Shown: positions 8,644-17,631, numbered from the stretch's first letter. The stretch: DNA of 64,000 nt from Agromyces rhizosphaerae (GCF_027925245.1 NZ_BSDP01000001.1:3038001-3102000); one strand, 5' to 3'. Program-made: numbers and translations. The notes: generated from the sequence alone by a model not told the origin.

Positions 8644-10086
8644 ATGACCGCAGCACCCCCCACCGAGTCGCGCCCGCGCACCCTCGCCGAGAAGGTCTGG
8701 GCATCGCACCTCGTCGCCCAGGGTGACGAGGGCTCGCCCGACCTGATCTACATCGACCTGCACCTCGTGCACGAGGTCACCAGCCCGCAGGCCTTCGACG
8801 GCCTGCGCATGGCCGGCCGCCCGGTGCGCCGCCCCGACCTCACCATCGCGACCGAGGACCACAACACCCCGACCATCGGCATCGACAAGCCGATCGCCGA
8901 CCTCACCAGCCGCACCCAGATCGAGACCCTGCGGAAGAACGCGAAGGAGTTCGGCATCCGCCTGCACTCGCTCGGCGACGTCGAACAGGGCATCGTGCAC
9001 GTCGTCGGCCCGCAGCTCGGGCTCACCATGCCCGGCATCACCGTCGTCTGCGGCGACTCGCACACCTCGACGCACGGCGCGTTCGGCGCGATGGCGTTCG
9101 GAATCGGCACGAGCGAGGTCGAGCACGTGCTCGCCACCCAGACCCTGCCGCTCAAGCCCTTCAAGACGATGGCGATCAACGTCGAGGGCACGCTCCGGCC
9201 GGGCGTCACGGCGAAGGACATCATCCTCGCGGTGATCGCGAAGATCGGCACCGGCGGCGGCCAGGGCTACGTGCTCGAGTACCGCGGCAGCGCGATCCGC
9301 GCACTGTCGATGGACGGCCGCATGACCATCTGCAACATGTCGATCGAGGCCGGTGCGCGCGCCGGCATGGTCGCGCCCGACCAGACCACGTTCGACTACC
9401 TCGAGGGGCGTGCGCACGCCCCGCAGGGCGAGGACTGGAACGCCGCGGTCGAGTACTGGAAGACGCTGCCGACCGACGAGGGCGCCGAGTTCGACGCCGA
9501 GGTCTTCATCGACGCCGACGCGCTCGAGCCGTTCGTCACCTGGGGCACGAACCCGGGCCAGGGCGTGTCGCTGAGCGAGCGGGTGCCCGACCCCGACTCC
9601 ATCGCGGACCAGCACGACCGTGCCGCGGCCGAGCGCGCCCTGCAGTACATGGACCTCGAGGCGGGAACGCCGCTGAAGGAGATCGCGGTCGACGCCGTGT
9701 TCATGGGCTCGTGCACGAACAGCCGCATCGAGGACCTGCGCGCGTTCGCCTCGATCATCGAGGGCCGGAAGAAGGCCGACGGCGTGCGCGTCATGGTCGT
9801 GCCCGGCTCCGCACGCGTGCGGCTCGAGGCCGAGGCCGAGGGCCTCGACAAGGTCTTCACCGACTTCGGCGCCGAGTGGCGCTTCGCCGGCTGCTCGATG
9901 TGCCTGGGCATGAACCCCGACCAGCTCGCGCCGGGCGAGCGCTGCGCGTCCACGTCGAACCGCAACTTCGAGGGCCGCCAGGGCAAGGGCGGCCGCACCC
10001 ACCTGGTCTCGCCGCTGGTCGCGGCCGCGACCGCCGTGCGCGGCACGCTGTCGAGCCCGTGGGACCTCGAGCAGGAAGGGGCCTAG
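8644..10086 (+). CDS. leuC: 3-isopropylmalate dehydratase, large subunit
   Basis: A 480-residue aconitase-family subunit that isomerises 2-isopropylmalate to 3-isopropylmalate in leucine synthesis. The three [4Fe-4S] ligands are visible in GSCTNSR (about residue 358) and in the CSMC pair of [12 protein letters not shown] (about residues 418-421). Length and order match the family. The ribosome site GAGGAAG lies 7-9 nt before the ATG and can pair with the upstream leader. leuD follows after 3 bp, so the two subunits are co-translated. The other leucine genes (leuA, leuB) are not in the window. Confidence 0.98.
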   Translation: MTAAPPTESRPRTLAEKVWASHLVAQGDEGSPDLIYIDLHLVHEVTSPQAFDGLRMAGRPVRRPDLTIATEDHNTPTIGIDKPIADLTSRTQIETLRKNAKEFGIRLHSLGDVEQGIVHVVGPQLGLTMPGITVVCGDSHTSTHGAFGAMAFGIGTSEVEHVLATQTLPLKPFKTMAINVEGTLRPGVTAKDIILAVIAKIGTGGGQGYVLEYRGSAIRALSMDGRMTICNMSIEAGARAGMVAPDQTTFDYLEGRAHAPQGEDWNAAVEYWKTLPTDEGAEFDAEVFIDADALEPFVTWGTNPGQGVSLSERVPDPDSIADQHDRAAAERALQYMDLEAGTPLKEIAVDAVFMGSCTNSRIEDLRAFASIIEGRKKADGVRVMVVPGSARVRLEAEAEGLDKVFTDFGAEWRFAGCSMCLGMNPDQLAPGERCASTSNRNFEGRQGKGGRTHLVSPLVAAATAVRGTLSSPWDLEQEGA

Positions 10087-10089
10087 GCC

Positions 10090-10710
10090 ATGGAGAAGTT
10101 CGACACCGTGATCGGCACGGGCGTCCCGCTGCGACGCTCGAACGTCGACACCGACCAGATCATCCCCGCCGTCTACCTCAAGCGGGTCACCAAGACCGGC
10201 TTCGACGACGCGCTCTTCGCCGAGTGGCGCAAGGACCCCGAGTTCGTGCTGCACCACCCGCACTACAAGGAGGGCAGCGTGCTCGTCGCCGGCCCCGACT
10301 TCGGCACGGGCTCCAGCCGCGAGCACGCCGTCTGGGCGCTGCGCGACTACGGCTTCAAGGTCGTCATCTCCTCGCGCTTCGGCGACATCTTCCGCGGCAA
10401 CTCCGGCAAGCAGGGCCTGCTCGCCGCGCAGGTCGCGTACGAGGACATCGAGCGCATCTGGGAGGCCATCGAGGCCGAGCCGGGAATACCGGTGACCGTC
10501 GACCTCGTTGCCCGTACGGTGAGCGTCGCCGACCTCACCGTGCCGTTCGACATCGACGACTACACTCGGTGGCGTCTCCTCGAGGGGCTCGACGACATCT
10601 CGTTGACCCTCCGGGACGAGGGGGCCATCGCCCGGTTCGAGGAGACTCGGCCGGCATGGAAGCCGAAGACGCTCCCCGCCAGGGAGCCGGCAGGATCAGG
10701 AACACCGTGA
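10090..10710 (+). CDS. leuD: 3-isopropylmalate dehydratase, small subunit
   Basis: A 206-residue swivel-domain subunit that pairs with LeuC. Diagnostic segments are [11 protein letters not shown] (about residues 19-29), [18 protein letters not shown] and [18 protein letters not shown]. It starts 3 bp after leuC. Its TGA overlaps the GTG start of murA (10707), so murA is probably translated with the leucine genes and may respond to the same leader. Confidence 0.98.
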   Translation: MEKFDTVIGTGVPLRRSNVDTDQIIPAVYLKRVTKTGFDDALFAEWRKDPEFVLHHPHYKEGSVLVAGPDFGTGSSREHAVWALRDYGFKVVISSRFGDIFRGNSGKQGLLAAQVAYEDIERIWEAIEAEPGIPVTVDLVARTVSVADLTVPFDIDDYTRWRLLEGLDDISLTLRDEGAIARFEETRPAWKPKTLPAREPAGSGTP

Positions 10711-12077
10711 ACACTCTCGTGGACGACGCAAAGCAGCACGGATCGGCGGTCGGCCTCACGGGCGACCGCATCGAGATCGAGGGCGGCAAGCCGCTGCGCG
10801 GGCGGATCGAGCTCAAGGGCGCGAAGAACCTCGTCACCAAGGCGATGGTCGCGGCCATCCTGGGCGACACGCCCAGCCACCTCCGGAACGTGCCCGACAT
10901 CTCCGACGTGCGCATCGTGCGCGGGCTGCTCGAGGTGCACGGGGTCCGGGTCCGCGAGTCCGAGGACGGCGACGGGCTGCTGCTCGACCCGGCCGAGGTC
11001 GAGTCGGCGCACTTCGCCGACATCGACGCGCACGCCGGCTCCAGCCGCATCCCGATCCTGTTCTGCGGGCCGCTGCTGCACCGCCTCGGCGAGGCGTTCA
11101 TCCCCGACCTCGGCGGCTGCCGCATCGGCGACCGGCCGATCGACTACCACCTCGAGGTGCTGCGCAACTTCGGCGCGCTCGTGGAGAAGCTCCCGAGCGG
11201 CATCCGCATGTCGGCGCCCGAGGGGCTGCGCGGCGCGAAGGTGGCACTGCCGTACCCGAGCGTGGGCGCGACCGAGCAGGTGCTGCTCACCGCGGTGCGC
11301 GCCGACGGCATCACCGAGCTCTCGGGCGCCGCGATCGAGCCCGAGATCATGGACCTCATCAACATCCTGCAGAAGATGGGCGCCATCATCTCGGTCGACA
11401 CCGACCGGGTCATCCGCATCGAGGGCGTCGAGAAGCTCGAGGGGTACACGCATCGCGCGCTCTTCGACCGCAACGAGGCCGCCAGCTGGGCCGCCGCCGC
11501 GCTCGCGACCGAGGGCGACATCGTCGTCGGCGGCGCCCGCCAGTCGGAGATGCTCACCTTCCTCAACGTCTTCCGCAAGGTCGGCGGCGCCTTCGAGATC
11601 CAGGACGACGGCATCCGGTTCTACCACCCGGGCGGCGAGCTGAAGCCCGCGATCATCGAGACCGACGTCCACCCCGGGTTCATGACCGACTGGCAGCAGC
11701 CGCTCGTCGTCGCCCTGACCAAGGCGAACGGCGTGTCGATCGTGCACGAGACCGTGTACGAGCAGCGCTTCGGCTTCGTCGACGCGCTGGTCGACATGGG
11801 AGCCTCGATCGAGGTGCACCGCGAGTGCCTCGGCGGCCTCCGCTGCCGCTTCGGCCAGCGGAACTTCCGCCACTCCGCGGTCATCTCCGGCCCGTCGCAC
11901 CTGCATGGTGCCGACATCGAGGTGCCCGACCTGCGCGGCGGCTTCAGCCACCTCATCGCGGCCCTGACCGCGGAGGGCCGATCGACGGTCAGCAACGTGG
12001 GCATCATCGCCCGCGGGTACGAGGACTTCATCGGCAAGCTGCGCAAGCTGGGGGCGGACTTCACGCTGCTCGCGTAG
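10707..12077 (+). CDS. murA: UDP-N-acetylglucosamine 1-carboxyvinyltransferase
   Basis: A 456-residue enolpyruvyl transferase that commits UDP-GlcNAc to peptidoglycan synthesis in the cytoplasm. GTG 10707 is chosen because it overlaps the leuD stop and gives a family-like N-terminus. The active-site Lys is in KGAKN (Lys40). The mobile-loop catalytic Cys is in [10 protein letters not shown] (Cys138), unlike mycobacterial MurA, which has Asp there. The sequence is otherwise a divergent form: KNLVTK replaces the usual KNAALP and TDWQQP the usual TDMQPQ. It could be a second MurA-like copy, since only one is visible here, but the intact active-site residues argue for a working enzyme. Confidence 0.9.
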   Translation: MNTLVDDAKQHGSAVGLTGDRIEIEGGKPLRGRIELKGAKNLVTKAMVAAILGDTPSHLRNVPDISDVRIVRGLLEVHGVRVRESEDGDGLLLDPAEVESAHFADIDAHAGSSRIPILFCGPLLHRLGEAFIPDLGGCRIGDRPIDYHLEVLRNFGALVEKLPSGIRMSAPEGLRGAKVALPYPSVGATEQVLLTAVRADGITELSGAAIEPEIMDLINILQKMGAIISVDTDRVIRIEGVEKLEGYTHRALFDRNEAASWAAAALATEGDIVVGGARQSEMLTFLNVFRKVGGAFEIQDDGIRFYHPGGELKPAIIETDVHPGFMTDWQQPLVVALTKANGVSIVHETVYEQRFGFVDALVDMGASIEVHRECLGGLRCRFGQRNFRHSAVISGPSHLHGADIEVPDLRGGFSHLIAALTAEGRSTVSNVGIIARGYEDFIGKLRKLGADFTLLA

Positions 12078-12110
12078 GTCCCCGATACCGGGGCGGCATG
12101 CGTCGTCAGC

Positions 12111-12116
12111 CATAAT
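12111..12116 (+). promoter_or_regulatory. -10 element, leaderless acyltransferase transcript
   Basis: CATAAT followed by exactly 6 nt and then the GTG at 12123. There is no Shine-Dalgarno in the gap, so the transcript probably begins at the start codon. Confidence 0.55.
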
Positions 12117-12122
12117 GGGTCG

Positions 12123-12896
12123 GTGCAACAGCAAGCGTCGTCCCCAGCGCCCCGCGCGAAGCAGCGATCGGAGCGCAGCAGGCCCTCGTTCTTCTGGCTG
12201 CTCGCCGGGCTCCTCCTGCCGCCCATGTCGGCCATGATCCGGCTGCGGTTCCACGGCGAGAAGCTCCCGGCCCAGGGCGCGTTCGTGCTCGCGCCGAACC
12301 ACTACAGCGAGATCGATCCGGTCGTGATGGGCGTCGCCACCTGGCACCTCGGGCGCCTGCCCCGGTTCCTCGCGAAGGCGTCGCTGTTCCGCGTGCCCGT
12401 GGTCGGCTGGTTCCTGCGCACCTCGGGCCAGATCCCGGTGGAGCGCGCCGGCTCCCGCAGCCACACGGCGCTGCGGGCCGCCCAGGAGCTCGTCGCCAAG
12501 GGACGCATGGTCGTCGTCTACCCGGAGGGCTCGCTCACGCGCGACCCTGAGCTCTGGCCCATGCGCGGCAAGACGGGCGCGGTGCGCATCGCGCTCGAGC
12601 AGGACATCCCGCTGATCCCGGTGGCGCACTGGGGCACCCAGGAGCTCATGCCGCGCTACGGGAAGAAGCTGCATCCGTTCCCGCGGAAGACCATCGACGT
12701 GGCGGTCGGGAAGCCGATCGACCTGTCGGCGTTCGCCGGCGGCACGCCCGACCAGGCGAAGCTCGCCGCGGCCACCGCGGTCGTCATGGACGAGATCGCC
12801 GAGCTGCTCGCGGGCCTCCGCGACGAGCCGGCGCCGCTCGAGCGCTGGGACCCGACCAAGCAGGGACAGACCGAGACGGGGCGCTTCGATGGCTAG
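12123..12896 (+). CDS. PlsC-type lysophospholipid (1-acylglycerol-3-phosphate) acyltransferase
   Basis: A 257-residue membrane-associated acyltransferase. The catalytic HX4D box is NHYSEID (about residues 59-65), the substrate-binding block is GQIPVERAG and the glycerophosphate-binding motif is VVYPEGSLT. One hydrophobic segment lies near the N-terminus (about residues 20-40). It probably transfers a second acyl chain during phospholipid synthesis. The neighbour gpsA, which makes glycerol-3-phosphate, starts inside its last codons (12889), consistent with a shared phospholipid role. No ribosome site precedes the GTG; a leaderless promoter is proposed. Confidence 0.9.
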   Translation: MQQQASSPAPRAKQRSERSRPSFFWLLAGLLLPPMSAMIRLRFHGEKLPAQGAFVLAPNHYSEIDPVVMGVATWHLGRLPRFLAKASLFRVPVVGWFLRTSGQIPVERAGSRSHTALRAAQELVAKGRMVVVYPEGSLTRDPELWPMRGKTGAVRIALEQDIPLIPVAHWGTQELMPRYGKKLHPFPRKTIDVAVGKPIDLSAFAGGTPDQAKLAAATAVVMDEIAELLAGLRDEPAPLERWDPTKQGQTETGRFDG

Positions 12897-14031
12897 GGAA
12901 CGACGCGGCTTCCGGCACCGCACCCGGGTCGCCGTGCTCGGCGCGGGCAACTGGGGCACGACCTTCGCGAAGATCCTCGCCGACGGCGGGGCCGACGTCA
13001 TGCTCTGGGCCAGGCGATCCGAGCTGGCCGCCGAGATCCAGCACGAGCACCGCAACTCGGCCTACCTGCCGGGCGTCGACCTGCCGCACTCGCTGCGTGC
13101 GACCTCGCGGCTCGACCTCGCGCTGGCCGGCGCCGAGCACGTCTTCGTTTCGGTGCCCAGCCAGGCGCTGCGCGAGAACCTGATCGCCGCGGCGCCCCAC
13201 CTCGGCAGCCGGGCCACGGTGGTGTCGCTCATGAAGGGCGTCGAGAAGTCGACCGGCCTGCGCATGAGCGAGGTGATCAGCGACGTGCTGCGCCTGCCGC
13301 CCGAGCAGATCGCGGTCATCTCGGGCCCGAACCTCGCCCTCGAGATCGCCAAGGAGCAGCCGACCGCCGCGGTCGTCTCGTCGCAGAGCCTCGAGACGGC
13401 CCAGGCCGTCGCCCGCATCGCGACCAACCGCTACTTCCGCTCGTTCGTCAACACCGACGTCGTGGGCACCGAGTTCGGCGGCGTGCTGAAGAACCTCATC
13501 GCCGTGGCGATCGGCATCGTCGACGGCGTCGGCTACGGCGAGAACACGAAGGCGTCGATCATCACGCGCGGCCTCGTCGAGATGACCGACTTCGCCGTGG
13601 CATCCGGCGCCCAGGCCGAGACCCTCTCGGGCCTCGCGGGCCTCGGCGACCTCATCGCCACCTGTCAGTCGCCACTTTCCCGAAACAATACGGCCGGTAG
13701 GCTCCTCGGGCAGGGGTATCGGCTCGCCGACGTGGTCAAGCAGATGCAGCAGACCACCGAGGGTCTCGCCTCGGTCGGGCCGGTGCTCGAACTCGCCGCC
13801 GCGCGCGGCGTGGAGATGCCGATCGTCGAGCAGGTCCGCCAGGTGCTGGCGGGCGAGCTCGAGCCGAAGGACATCGCGCCGCACCTCACGACCGACCCCG
13901 ACGACGACCCGAAGGGCGAAAGGAACACGCATGGACAGGCGCAGGGTGGCGGTGCTCTTCGGAGGACGTTCCAGCGAGCACTCGATCAGCTGCGCGACGG
14001 CGGGAGGCGTGCTCCGGGCGATCGACCGTGA
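12889..14031 (+). CDS. gpsA: NAD(P)H-dependent glycerol-3-phosphate dehydrogenase
   Basis: A 380-residue cytoplasmic dehydrogenase that makes sn-glycerol-3-phosphate from dihydroxyacetone phosphate. The Rossmann motif GAGNWGT lies near residue 18, the catalytic Lys segment is GGVLKNLIAVAIG (about residues 199-211), and GLGDLIATC, typical of GpsA, is present. The ATG overlaps the end of the acyltransferase gene. Oddity: the frame has no stop where the protein would normally end (near DDDPKGE, residue about 345) and runs 101 bp into ddl, adding an Arg/Gly-rich tail. That tail may be a real extension or the result of a lost stop or frameshift. Confidence 0.95.
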   Translation: MARERRGFRHRTRVAVLGAGNWGTTFAKILADGGADVMLWARRSELAAEIQHEHRNSAYLPGVDLPHSLRATSRLDLALAGAEHVFVSVPSQALRENLIAAAPHLGSRATVVSLMKGVEKSTGLRMSEVISDVLRLPPEQIAVISGPNLALEIAKEQPTAAVVSSQSLETAQAVARIATNRYFRSFVNTDVVGTEFGGVLKNLIAVAIGIVDGVGYGENTKASIITRGLVEMTDFAVASGAQAETLSGLAGLGDLIATCQSPLSRNNTAGRLLGQGYRLADVVKQMQQTTEGLASVGPVLELAAARGVEMPIVEQVRQVLAGELEPKDIAPHLTTDPDDDPKGERNTHGQAQGGGALRRTFQRALDQLRDGGRRAPGDRP

Positions 14032-15022
14032 CCGCTACGACGTGATCCCCGTCGGGATCACCCGCGAGGGCGCGTTCGTGCTCGAGGCGGACGATCCGGA
14101 GCGGTTCGCACTCGACCCCGCCCACCTGCCGGAGGTCGTCGACAACGGCACCCGCGTGCACTGGCCCGAGAGCACCGCCTCTCGGGAGCTCACGGTGACG
14201 GATGCCTCGGGCACCCGCTCGCTCGGCGACGTCGACGTCGTATTCCCGATCCTGCATGGGCGATTCGGCGAGGACGGCACCGTGCAGAGCCTGATCGAGC
14301 TCGCGGGCCTGCCCTACGTGGGCAACGGCGTGCTCGCGTCGGCGATCGCCATGGACAAGCACGTCGCGAAGACCGTGCTCGAGGGCGCCGGCATCCCCGT
14401 CGCGCCGTGGGTCACCGTCACGCGACGCGCGCTCGACGCGAACCGCGACCTCTGGGAGCGCCGCATCCGCGCGCTCGGGCTGCCGGTGTTCGTCAAGCCC
14501 GCGCGCGCGGGCTCGTCGGTGGGCGTCACGAAGGTCTCCGACTGGTCGGGGCTCGACGACGCGCTCGAGGTCGCGTTCGCCGAGGACCGCAGCGTGCTGG
14601 TCGAGGGCGCCATGGAGGGCCGCGAGATCGAGTGCGGCGTGCTGGAGGGCCGCGGCGGTGCGGCGACGCGCGTCAGCGTCGCCGGCGAGATCGTCGTGAC
14701 GGGCCGCGAGTTCTACGACTTCGAGGCGAAGTACCTCGACGCGCCGGGGATCGACCTGGTCTGCCCGGCCGACCTCGGCGACGGCGAGCTCGACGAGCTG
14801 CATCGGGTCGCGCTGCGCGCGTTCGAGGCCATCGGCGGGGAGGGCCTCGCACGCGTCGACGTCTTCCTCACCGGCGAGGGATACGTGGTCAACGAGGTGA
14901 ACACGATGCCCGGCTTCACGCCGATCTCGATGTTCCCGACGTGCTGGCAGCACACCGGCCTGACCTACGGCGAGCTCATCACCGAGCTCGTCGAGACGGG
15001 TGCCGAGCGGGGTCCGCGCTGA
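13931..15022 (+). CDS. ddl: D-alanine--D-alanine ligase
   Basis: A 363-residue ATP-grasp enzyme that makes the D-Ala-D-Ala end of the peptidoglycan stem peptide. Visible landmarks are VLFGGRSSEHSIS at the N-terminus, HGRFGEDGTVQ, the ATP-binding VFVKPARAGSSVGV, EFYDFEAKY (omega loop region; the Tyr suggests D-Ala specificity rather than D-Lac) and NEVNTMPGFT with metal ligands. The ATG at 13931 has an AAAGGAA ribosome site 6 nt upstream, which supports this start even though it lies inside the gpsA frame. Confidence 0.97.
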   Translation: MDRRRVAVLFGGRSSEHSISCATAGGVLRAIDRDRYDVIPVGITREGAFVLEADDPERFALDPAHLPEVVDNGTRVHWPESTASRELTVTDASGTRSLGDVDVVFPILHGRFGEDGTVQSLIELAGLPYVGNGVLASAIAMDKHVAKTVLEGAGIPVAPWVTVTRRALDANRDLWERRIRALGLPVFVKPARAGSSVGVTKVSDWSGLDDALEVAFAEDRSVLVEGAMEGREIECGVLEGRGGAATRVSVAGEIVVTGREFYDFEAKYLDAPGIDLVCPADLGDGELDELHRVALRAFEAIGGEGLARVDVFLTGEGYVVNEVNTMPGFTPISMFPTCWQHTGLTYGELITELVETGAERGPR

Positions 15023-15071
15023 CCCGTCCCCAACACGCGCGAGCGGCTCGACCGCGCTCGCGCGGGCGTGC

Positions 15072-15077
15072 CAAGAT
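15072..15077 (+). promoter_or_regulatory. -10 element, leaderless
   Basis: CAAGAT followed by exactly 6 nt and the ATG at 15084. The intervening GAAGG is too close to the ATG to work as a normal ribosome site. Confidence 0.45.
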
Positions 15078-15083
15078 GAAGGT

Positions 15084-15512
15084 ATGGCCGACATTGGACC
15101 GATCGTCGAACTGAGCAGCGAGGAGTGCTGGGCGCTCCTGGTCGAGAACGAGCTGGGACGATTGGCGGTGTCGATCGGCGATCAGCCCGAGATCTTCCCC
15201 GTGAACTACGCGGCGTCCGACGGCGGCATCCTGATCCGCACCGCCGAGGGCACGAAGCTCTTCGGGGTGACCGTCAACCACAAGGTCGCCTTCGAGATCG
15301 ACGACCGCAGCGAGCGCGAGGGCTGGAGCGTGGTCGTGAAGGGCCACGCGCGCACCCTCGAGCACGAGGACGAGATCGCCGCGGCGGAGCAGGAGCCGCT
15401 GAAGCCGTGGATCCCGACCGTGAAGCGCAACTTCGTGCGCATCGAGATCGACGAGGTGACCGGGCGGCGGGTCAGGTTCGGCGCGGAGCCCGAGCCCGAC
15501 TACACCGAGTGA
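15084..15512 (+). CDS. Pyridoxamine 5'-phosphate oxidase-like flavin-binding protein
   Basis: A 142-residue split-barrel protein of the PNPOx-like family, which binds FMN, F420 or haem. Seen: ECWALLVENELGRLAVS at the N-terminus, then a PVNYAASDGGILIRT strand pair and HKVAFEIDD, typical of small actinobacterial members. The substrate is not known; such proteins are often called flavin-nucleotide-binding. ATG 15084 is chosen over upstream in-frame codons because homologues start at this point and a -10 lies 6 nt before it. It is convergent with the DUF3515 gene, 11 bp apart. Confidence 0.85.
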   Translation: MADIGPIVELSSEECWALLVENELGRLAVSIGDQPEIFPVNYAASDGGILIRTAEGTKLFGVTVNHKVAFEIDDRSEREGWSVVVKGHARTLEHEDEIAAAEQEPLKPWIPTVKRNFVRIEIDEVTGRRVRFGAEPEPDYTE

Positions 15513-15523
15513 CGGCCTGTCGC

Positions 15524-16018
15524 CTACTCCTCGAGCAGTTCGTCGGCCCCGACGCATCCGCCCTCCGCGGGCACGGATGATACGGCGAGGGCCAGGTCCG
15601 CGAGCGCGGTCGTGCCCGACGCGAGGTCGGAGTCGACGATGACCTCGGTGGCCGGCACCCGGCCGTAGGTCGTGAAGACGTAGTTCGGCGCGTCGGCGTC
15701 GTCGATGATCCAGTCGACGCCGTTCACGTCGACGCACTCGAGCGTGGTCGGCGCGGGCGGCTCGACGCCGCAGCGCAGCAGCACGGCCGCGGGGTCGCCC
15801 CACGCGCCGGTGCCCTGCGCGTCGGTCGGGCGCTGCGGCTGGCCCGCGACCTCGTCGGGGAGGCGCACGACGATGTCGGCGCAGCCCACCTCGATGGCGT
15901 CGGCGGCGGGCTCCAGTGCGACCGTGCGGGTGCAGCCGGCGAGCGCGAGTGCGAGGGGCGCGGCGACGAGCACGGCGACGGCGGCGCGAGCGGGCCCGGC
16001 GGGGGAGTGATGCATCAC
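15524..16018 (-). CDS. DUF3515 lipoprotein
   Basis: A 164-residue exported protein. The N-terminus has a hydrophobic stretch ending in the lipobox LALAGC (Cys at about residue 29), so the mature protein should be lipid-anchored on the outer face of the membrane. The rest matches the actinobacterial DUF3515 family (VVRLPDEVAGQPQRPT; GDPAAVLLRCGVEPP), commonly found between ddl and thiL as here. Function is unknown. The start is either GTG 16018 or the next codon, ATG 16015; the -10 TAGCCT on this strand is 5 or 8 nt upstream. Confidence 0.85.
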   Translation of the reverse strand: MMHHSPAGPARAAVAVLVAAPLALALAGCTRTVALEPAADAIEVGCADIVVRLPDEVAGQPQRPTDAQGTGAWGDPAAVLLRCGVEPPAPTTLECVDVNGVDWIIDDADAPNYVFTTYGRVPATEVIVDSDLASGTTALADLALAVSSVPAEGGCVGADELLEE

Positions 16019-16023
16019 CGATC

Positions 16024-16033
16024 AGGCTACCGT
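16024..16033. promoter_or_regulatory. Overlapping divergent -10 elements (thiL and DUF3515)
   Basis: The decamer AGGCTACCGT reads TACCGT on the plus strand (16028-16033), 6 nt before the thiL ATG at 16040. On the minus strand it reads TAGCCT (16029-16024), 5 nt before the GTG at 16018. The two hexamers share the TA at 16028-16029. Predicted starts are about 22 bp apart, both at initiation codons. Confidence 0.55.
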
Positions 16034-16039
16034 GAGTGC

Positions 16040-17050
16040 ATGGCCACCAGCTCCGAGCCCCGCTCCGACGCGGGCGGCCGCGACTCCATCGGCAGCCTCG
16101 CCGAGTCGGCCGTGCTGGGTCGGATCGTCTCCCGGCTCCCCGCGGTCCCCGGGGCCGAGGTGGGCCCCGGCGACGACGCCGCGGTCGTCGCGAGCCCGGA
16201 CGGCCGGTTCGTGGTCACGACCGACCTCATGGTGCACGGACCCGACTTCCGGCTGGCCTGGTCGCGGCCCGACGACCTCGGCTGGAAGGCCGCCGCGACG
16301 AACCTCTCCGACGTCGCCGCGATGGGCGCACGGCCCACGGCGCTCGTCGTCGCGCTCGCCGCGCCCGCCGGCACCGACGTCGCCGTGCTGGAGGGCATCG
16401 CCGACGGGTTGCGCGAGGCGTGTGCGGCGCTCGCGCCGTCGTGCGGCGTCGTCGGCGGAGACCTCTCGGTCTCGCGCACGCTGACGATCGCGGTCACCGC
16501 GTTCGGCGACCTCGCCGCGCGCGCACCCGTGCTGCGGTCCGGGGCGCGGCCCGGGGACGTGATCGCGCATGCGGGACGGCGCGGCGACGCGGCACGCGGT
16601 CTCGCGCTGCTGTTCGCGAAGGCGGTCGACGACGAGGGGGAGCCCGATCGCGCGCGTGCGGAGGCGGTGCGCGCGGCCCACGCCGACCTGGTCGAGGCGC
16701 AGCTGCGCCCGCACCCGCCCGTGGCCGCGGGCGTCGCGGCCGCGATCGCCGGGGCGAGCGCGATGCTCGACGTCTCCGACGGGTTGGCGCGGGACGCCGC
16801 CCGCATCGCGTCGGCGAGCGCGGTCAACCTCGACTTCGACTCGGCGGCGCTCGGCGCGGCGGACGGCCCGGTCGTCTACGGCGCGGAGGATCACGGGCTG
16901 CTCGCGACGTTCCCCGCGGGTGCCGCGATCCCCGACGGATTCGACGTGATCGGCCGGGTCGCCCACGGCGACGGGGTGTCGGTGGACGGCCGGCCGATCG
17001 AGCCGGTCGGCTGGGACCCCTACGAGGACTGGGACGGCGGTACCGGCTGA
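16040..17050 (+). CDS. thiL: Thiamine-monophosphate kinase
   Basis: A 336-residue AIR-synthase-like kinase that phosphorylates thiamine monophosphate to the diphosphate cofactor. Family landmarks: VGPGDDAAVV with metal-binding Asp residues (about residues 37-46), TTDLMVHGPDFR, KAAATNLSDVAAMGA, VVGGDLS and the C-terminal MLDVSDGLARD. The protein length is normal. No Shine-Dalgarno precedes the ATG; a -10 lies 6 nt upstream. The last 31 bp overlap the convergent rsmD gene. Confidence 0.96.
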   Translation: MATSSEPRSDAGGRDSIGSLAESAVLGRIVSRLPAVPGAEVGPGDDAAVVASPDGRFVVTTDLMVHGPDFRLAWSRPDDLGWKAAATNLSDVAAMGARPTALVVALAAPAGTDVAVLEGIADGLREACAALAPSCGVVGGDLSVSRTLTIAVTAFGDLAARAPVLRSGARPGDVIAHAGRRGDAARGLALLFAKAVDDEGEPDRARAEAVRAAHADLVEAQLRPHPPVAAGVAAAIAGASAMLDVSDGLARDAARIASASAVNLDFDSAALGAADGPVVYGAEDHGLLATFPAGAAIPDGFDVIGRVAHGDGVSVDGRPIEPVGWDPYEDWDGGTG

Positions 17051-17631
17051 GGTCCGGCCTCGCCCGTGGCATCCGCCCACCACACCGTGGTCTCGCCGTA
17101 GTCCTTGCGCCGGGCCGGCGCGATGCCGTCGGGCCAGCGCGGCTCCGGGCTGCGGGCGCTCCGCTCGACGACGACGGTCGCGTCGGCCGCCAGGAGCGGG
17201 ACGAGCGCCTCGAGGTCGGCCGCGAGGTCGGCCTCGCCGAGCTCGTAGGGCGGGTCGGAGAAGACGAGGTCGTAGCCGCCGGCGCCGTCGTGCTCGAGGT
17301 GGCTCCGCACCGCGCGCGTGACCACGTCGATGCGCGGCGGGCGCCGATCGTGCGCGGCGCGCAGCAGCGCGTCGGCGTTCCGGCGGCAGACGGATGCGGC
17401 CTGCCGGTTGCGCTCGACCAGCACGACGGCCGCCGCGCCCCGGCTCGCCGCCTCGAGCCCCAGGGCCCCGGAGCCGGCGTAGAGGTCGAGCACGCGGGCG
17501 TCGTCGAGTGCGTCCCGCGACTCGAGCGCCGAGAAGATCGCCTCGCGCACGCGGTCGCTCGTCGGGCGGGTGCCCGAGCGGGGGACCGCGAGGGTCAGTG
17601 AGCCGGCGAACCCGGCGACGATGCGCGTCAT
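17020..17631 (-). CDS. rsmD: 16S rRNA (guanine(966)-N2)-methyltransferase
   Basis: A 203-residue SAM-dependent Rossmann methyltransferase. The N-terminal RIVAGFAGSLTLAVP, then TRPTSDRVREAIFSAL, the SAM site VLDLYAGSGALGLEAASRGA and the catalytic DPPY (SDPPYELG) are all typical. It modifies G966 of 16S rRNA during 30S assembly. In actinobacteria rsmD often precedes coaD on the same strand; here it is reversed and coaD stands apart at 20824. The start ATG has TAAGCT 7 nt upstream on its own strand and little ribosome site. Confidence 0.95.
   Translation of the reverse strand: MTRIVAGFAGSLTLAVPRSGTRPTSDRVREAIFSALESRDALDDARVLDLYAGSGALGLEAASRGAAAVVLVERNRQAASVCRRNADALLRAAHDRRPPRIDVVTRAVRSHLEHDGAGGYDLVFSDPPYELGEADLAADLEALVPLLAADATVVVERSARSPEPRWPDGIAPARRKDYGETTVWWADATGEAGPQPVPPSQSS

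Noticed and set aside
5704..10326. A 1540-codon open frame on the minus strand across module 1, leuC and leuD
   Set aside because: It is antisense to well-identified genes, rich in Arg/Ala/His and without domain signatures; in DNA this GC-rich, long antisense frames are expected by chance.
12080..12093. CCCCG-ATAC-CGGGG hairpin after murA as a terminator
   Set aside because: Only 5 bp and no T tract; it is just as likely chance upstream of the acyltransferase promoter.
15524..16018. A plus-strand gene in 15513-16030
   Set aside because: Plus-strand frames here lack domains, while the minus-strand frame has a lipobox and matches the DUF3515 pattern and position.
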